Shown here in pieces: positions 5,198-6,678 of a stretch of 6,678 nt of DNA (positions are counted from its first letter, which is position 1; each line of letters opens with the position of its first letter). A model generated the notes under the pieces. It searched no databases. It saw only the letters and a list, made by a program, of their open reading frames with translations, and was not told the origin of the DNA. A program made the position numbers and the translations under genes. Origin of the DNA: Chloroflexota bacterium (GTDB lineage: Bacteria > Chloroflexota > Dehalococcoidia > GIF9 > UBA5629); contig JAPLHI010000095.1 in assembly GCA_026389695.1 (NCBI GenBank), positions 1-6,678 on the forward strand, given 5' to 3'.

Positions 5198-6127
5198 ATG
5201 CTCAGGTATTTTATAACCTCAAAAGCCAAGCGCAACCTGTTAAAGTTATTTTTCTTCAACCGTAACACCGCGTTTTATACCAGGGAAATCGCGCGGTTGA
5301 CCGGTGAACCGCTCAATGCTGTGCGCAGGGAGCTTGGTTACCTGGAAAAAGCGGGACTGCTTAAGTCTCACATGCAGGGTAATTTAAAATATTACGAAAT
5401 AGTCAAAGCTTTCCCCTTCCTGTCTGAGTGGGAAAAAATTATCCTCGGTACACCTGACACTACAGTGGCGAAAATGGCGCTCAAGAAACCTCGTGCAGCA
5501 CCCAAACCCTCTACTGCCGTGCCCACCACTGTCACTGCGAGGAGCGAAGCGACGTGGCAGTCTCCAGGTGAGGAACCCATCATCCCCAGCGCCCGGGTCA
5601 TCATGAGGCAAAAAATAGCAGAGAAACCTCCTGAGATCACTGAACCGCCTCCTGCAGAACCCTCTCCGGCCGCTGTACAGAACGAAGCAATCAGACAACC
5701 GCCCCAAACCTCACCTGCCTTTGCGGAGAGCGAAGTGACACGGCCATCTCCCGACACCTCCCCAATCCCTCCCCTAACCGCGGCAGATGAAGTAGCATCA
5801 CAGCCTGCTATAAGTACCATGAATGATCTCGTTGAATACCTCCGCCAGCAATTTATCTACGTCAGCACCATCTACCTGGCCCTCATCCACGGGGATTCTG
5901 CCAGGCAGGAGCAAATCCCCGCACAGGGTGTAGATCTGCTGGTCATAGGTGATATCAGCAGGGACAGTCTTCTCGCGTTGATTGCGGAAATTGAAGAGGA
6001 GACATCAGTCCGGATAAACCTGACCAGTATGTCACGCAGCGATTTTGACTACCGTAACGCACGCGGTGACCCTTTCATCCGCCGCATCTGGAGCGAGAAA
6101 AAACTGGTGGTGAAGGGCAGGCATTAA
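5198..6127 (+). CDS. Winged-helix protein with Pro-rich linker and degenerate nucleotidyltransferase-like domain
   Basis: A 309-residue, three-part protein. Residues 1-75 are a winged helix (AFYTREIARLTGEPLNAVRRELGYLEKAGLLKS: helix-turn-helix, then wing NLKYYEIV), as in ArsR/MarR-like regulators. Residues about 88-205 are a Pro/Thr/Ala-rich low-complexity linker containing a translated palindromic repeat (residues 112-123) and tandem peptide repeats. Residues 208-309 resemble the minimal nucleotidyltransferase fold fused to such winged helices in related proteins (IYLALIHGDSARQEQ...GVDLLVIGDISRDSLLALIAEIEEE, then DPFIRRIWSEKKLVV). The canonical GS motif is GD here (232-233) and the DxD is GVD (244-246), so catalysis is doubtful. 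The ATG at 5198 is preferred because MLRYFITSKAKRNLLKLFF matches where this family begins; the reading frame stays open upstream to 4922 but would run antisense across the SRPBCC gene. No Shine-Dalgarno is visible. It is likely a DNA-binding regulator of unknown target. Confidence 0.82.
   Translation: MLRYFITSKAKRNLLKLFFFNRNTAFYTREIARLTGEPLNAVRRELGYLEKAGLLKSHMQGNLKYYEIVKAFPFLSEWEKIILGTPDTTVAKMALKKPRAAPKPSTAVPTTVTARSEATWQSPGEEPIIPSARVIMRQKIAEKPPEITEPPPAEPSPAAVQNEAIRQPPQTSPAFAESEVTRPSPDTSPIPPLTAADEVASQPAISTMNDLVEYLRQQFIYVSTIYLALIHGDSARQEQIPAQGVDLLVIGDISRDSLLALIAEIEEETSVRINLTSMSRSDFDYRNARGDPFIRRIWSEKKLVVKGRH
5531..5564. repeat. REP-like palindromic repeat, copy B (inside coding sequence)
   Basis: A 34-bp element with outer stem ACTGC (5534-5538) and GCAGT (5557-5561) and the core GCGAGGAGCGAAGCGAC. 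It has the same length as intergenic copy A. It is read in frame as VTARSEATWQS (residues 112-122) of the winged-helix protein. Elements with this core are, from memory, scattered between genes in many bacterial genomes; finding one inside a protein gene is unusual. Confidence 0.75.
5681..5815 (+). repeat. Degenerate tandem peptide/DNA repeats in the linker
   Basis: Three units start with an acidic/Glu pair at residues 162-163 (NEAIRQPPQTSP), 178-179 (SEVTRPSPDTSP) and 197-198 (DEVASQPA), spaced 16 and 19 residues apart. The second unit's DNA (5721-5753) matches copy B of the palindromic repeat in 24 of 33 positions and in the same reading frame. The first matches in about 18 of 31 and the third is weaker. 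They look like decayed duplicates of the inserted element. Confidence 0.5.
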
Positions 6128-6147
6128 TGGCCTTGTTTGCGTAGAAA

Positions 6148-6166
6148 GATATCCAGCCTGGCTATC
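6148..6166. terminator. Imperfect palindrome between convergent genes
   Basis: GATATCCAGCCTGGCTATC is a 19-base palindrome with one mismatch pair, centred in the 34-base gap between the winged-helix and helicase genes. It overlaps the helicase stop codon at 6162-6164. The loop would be tiny and there is no T-tract, so a role as two-way terminator is only possible. Confidence 0.2.
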
Positions 6167-6678
6167 CAATTAATCCCCTCAATAAAATCACAGCCGCTTT
6201 TTTATCCAGCGGTTCATTGTTGTTGCCGCATTTGGGTGATTGGATGCAGGCGGGGCATCCGTCCCGGCATGGGCACTCCTCGATGGCTTTAAGTGTGGCC
6301 GCCCAGAGCTCCTCAATAATCTGGTAACCTTTTTTAGCTATACCGATTCCACCCGGGTAGCCATCGTAAATAAAAATTTGCGCTCTCCCTGTATCAGAGT
6401 GCAAGGGAGTGGAAACGCCTCCTATATCATTACGATCGCACATGGCAAATAGAGGCAAAATGGCTATGGCTGCATGCTCTGCGGCGTGCAGGCCACCGTG
6501 GAAATCGAGTTTACCCTGTTCGATCATATCCACAGCTTGCTGCGGCAGATCGAACCACACCGCCTGGGTTATGAAGCGTTGAGGCGGCAGGTCCAGCAGT
6601 TCCTCGCCCAGTACTTCATCCGTAAAATGCTTCTTTTTCCTATAACCGTCAACCTGGTTGCTGACATCAACCACCCCC
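6162..6678 (-). CDS. mrfA: DEAD/DEAH-box helicase with DUF1998, C-terminal part (MrfA-like)
   Basis: Only the last ~172 codons are in the window; the gene continues past the right edge, and the GTG at 6672-6674 is almost certainly an internal valine. The visible part is the C-terminal zinc-binding domain of large (typically 700 or more residues) superfamily 2 helicases. It shows VDGYRKKKHFTDEVLGEELLDLPP (a conserved strand-rich entry), FITQAVWFDLP, the helix HAAEHAAIAILPLFAMCDRNDIGG, the strand IFIYDGYPGGIGIAKKGYQ, and the four-cysteine cluster C-x-C-x3-C-x2-C (ECPCRDGCPACIQSPKCGN). In Bacillus subtilis MrfA such a cluster binds zinc, and the enzyme acts with the exonuclease MrfB in repair of mitomycin C damage; whether a partner lies outside this window is unknown. 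The helicase motor is not visible. It converges with the winged-helix gene. Confidence 0.9.
   Translation of the reverse strand, partial: GVVDVSNQVDGYRKKKHFTDEVLGEELLDLPPQRFITQAVWFDLPQQAVDMIEQGKLDFHGGLHAAEHAAIAILPLFAMCDRNDIGGVSTPLHSDTGRAQIFIYDGYPGGIGIAKKGYQIIEELWAATLKAIEECPCRDGCPACIQSPKCGNNNEPLDKKAAVILLRGLIG

Noticed and set aside
5531..5815. CRISPR array or phage att site explanation for the linker repeats
   Set aside because: The units are degenerate, unevenly spaced and in frame with no spacers, no cas gene and no integrase. A palindromic element explains them better.
5392..5820. Minus-strand frames of 107 and 142 codons across the linker
   Set aside because: They are Gly/Ala/Ser- or Arg-rich shadows of the Pro-rich linker; no start signal and no domain.
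5198..6127. MNT-HEPN toxin-antitoxin pair
   Set aside because: No HEPN-domain gene is adjacent and the nucleotidyltransferase-like domain is fused to a winged helix with a degenerate active site.

Overview
The window reads as chromosomal DNA of intermediate GC from an anaerobic-type bacterium, with tightly packed genes. My best guess is a member of Chloroflexota (Dehalococcoidia-like). The clues are the fused winged-helix/nucleotidyltransferase-like regulator, the small multi-cysteine protein, the flavoredoxin-type flavoprotein and the short palindromic 'GCGAGGAGCGAAGCGAC' repeat family. This placement rests on family resemblance from memory, not on a search.

Layout. Positions 1-185 hold no recognisable gene but carry a row of inverted repeats and a candidate promoter. 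Two plus-strand genes follow: a 68-residue zinc-ribbon-like protein of unknown function (186-392) and a GNAT acetyltransferase of the phosphinothricin/methionine-sulfone type (438-926). A four-gene minus-strand operon runs from 3907 down to 972: a Fur-family regulator (best read as Zur), a metal-binding lipoprotein (ZnuA type), an ABC ATPase (ZnuC type) and an ABC-3 permease (ZnuB type). The genes are separated by only 1-2 bases. A near-perfect palindrome at 3926-3940 just upstream closely resembles the Zur boxes of Actinobacteria. Together this is a complete, self-contained zinc-uptake unit with its repressor as first gene and a probable autoregulatory operator.

Upstream of it, also on the minus strand, lies a two-gene unit of an SRPBCC-fold protein (5064-4675) and a flavin reductase/flavoredoxin-like protein (4647-4081). 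A REP-like palindromic repeat lies between this unit and the zur operon. Divergently on the plus strand, 5198-6127 encodes a winged-helix protein with a degenerate nucleotidyltransferase-like C-terminal domain. Its long Pro-rich linker contains a second REP-like copy translated in frame, plus further decayed or duplicated copies. The window ends with the 3' part of an MrfA-type DEAD/DEAH helicase (DUF1998, four-cysteine cluster) on the minus strand.

Most interesting points: (1) a palindromic repeat captured inside a protein-coding linker and apparently amplified there; (2) a double compensatory change in the stem of the two palindromic repeat copies; (3) loss of canonical nucleotidyltransferase active-site residues in the same protein; (4) the actinobacterial-like Zur operator. 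I do not see a clearly new multi-gene system.
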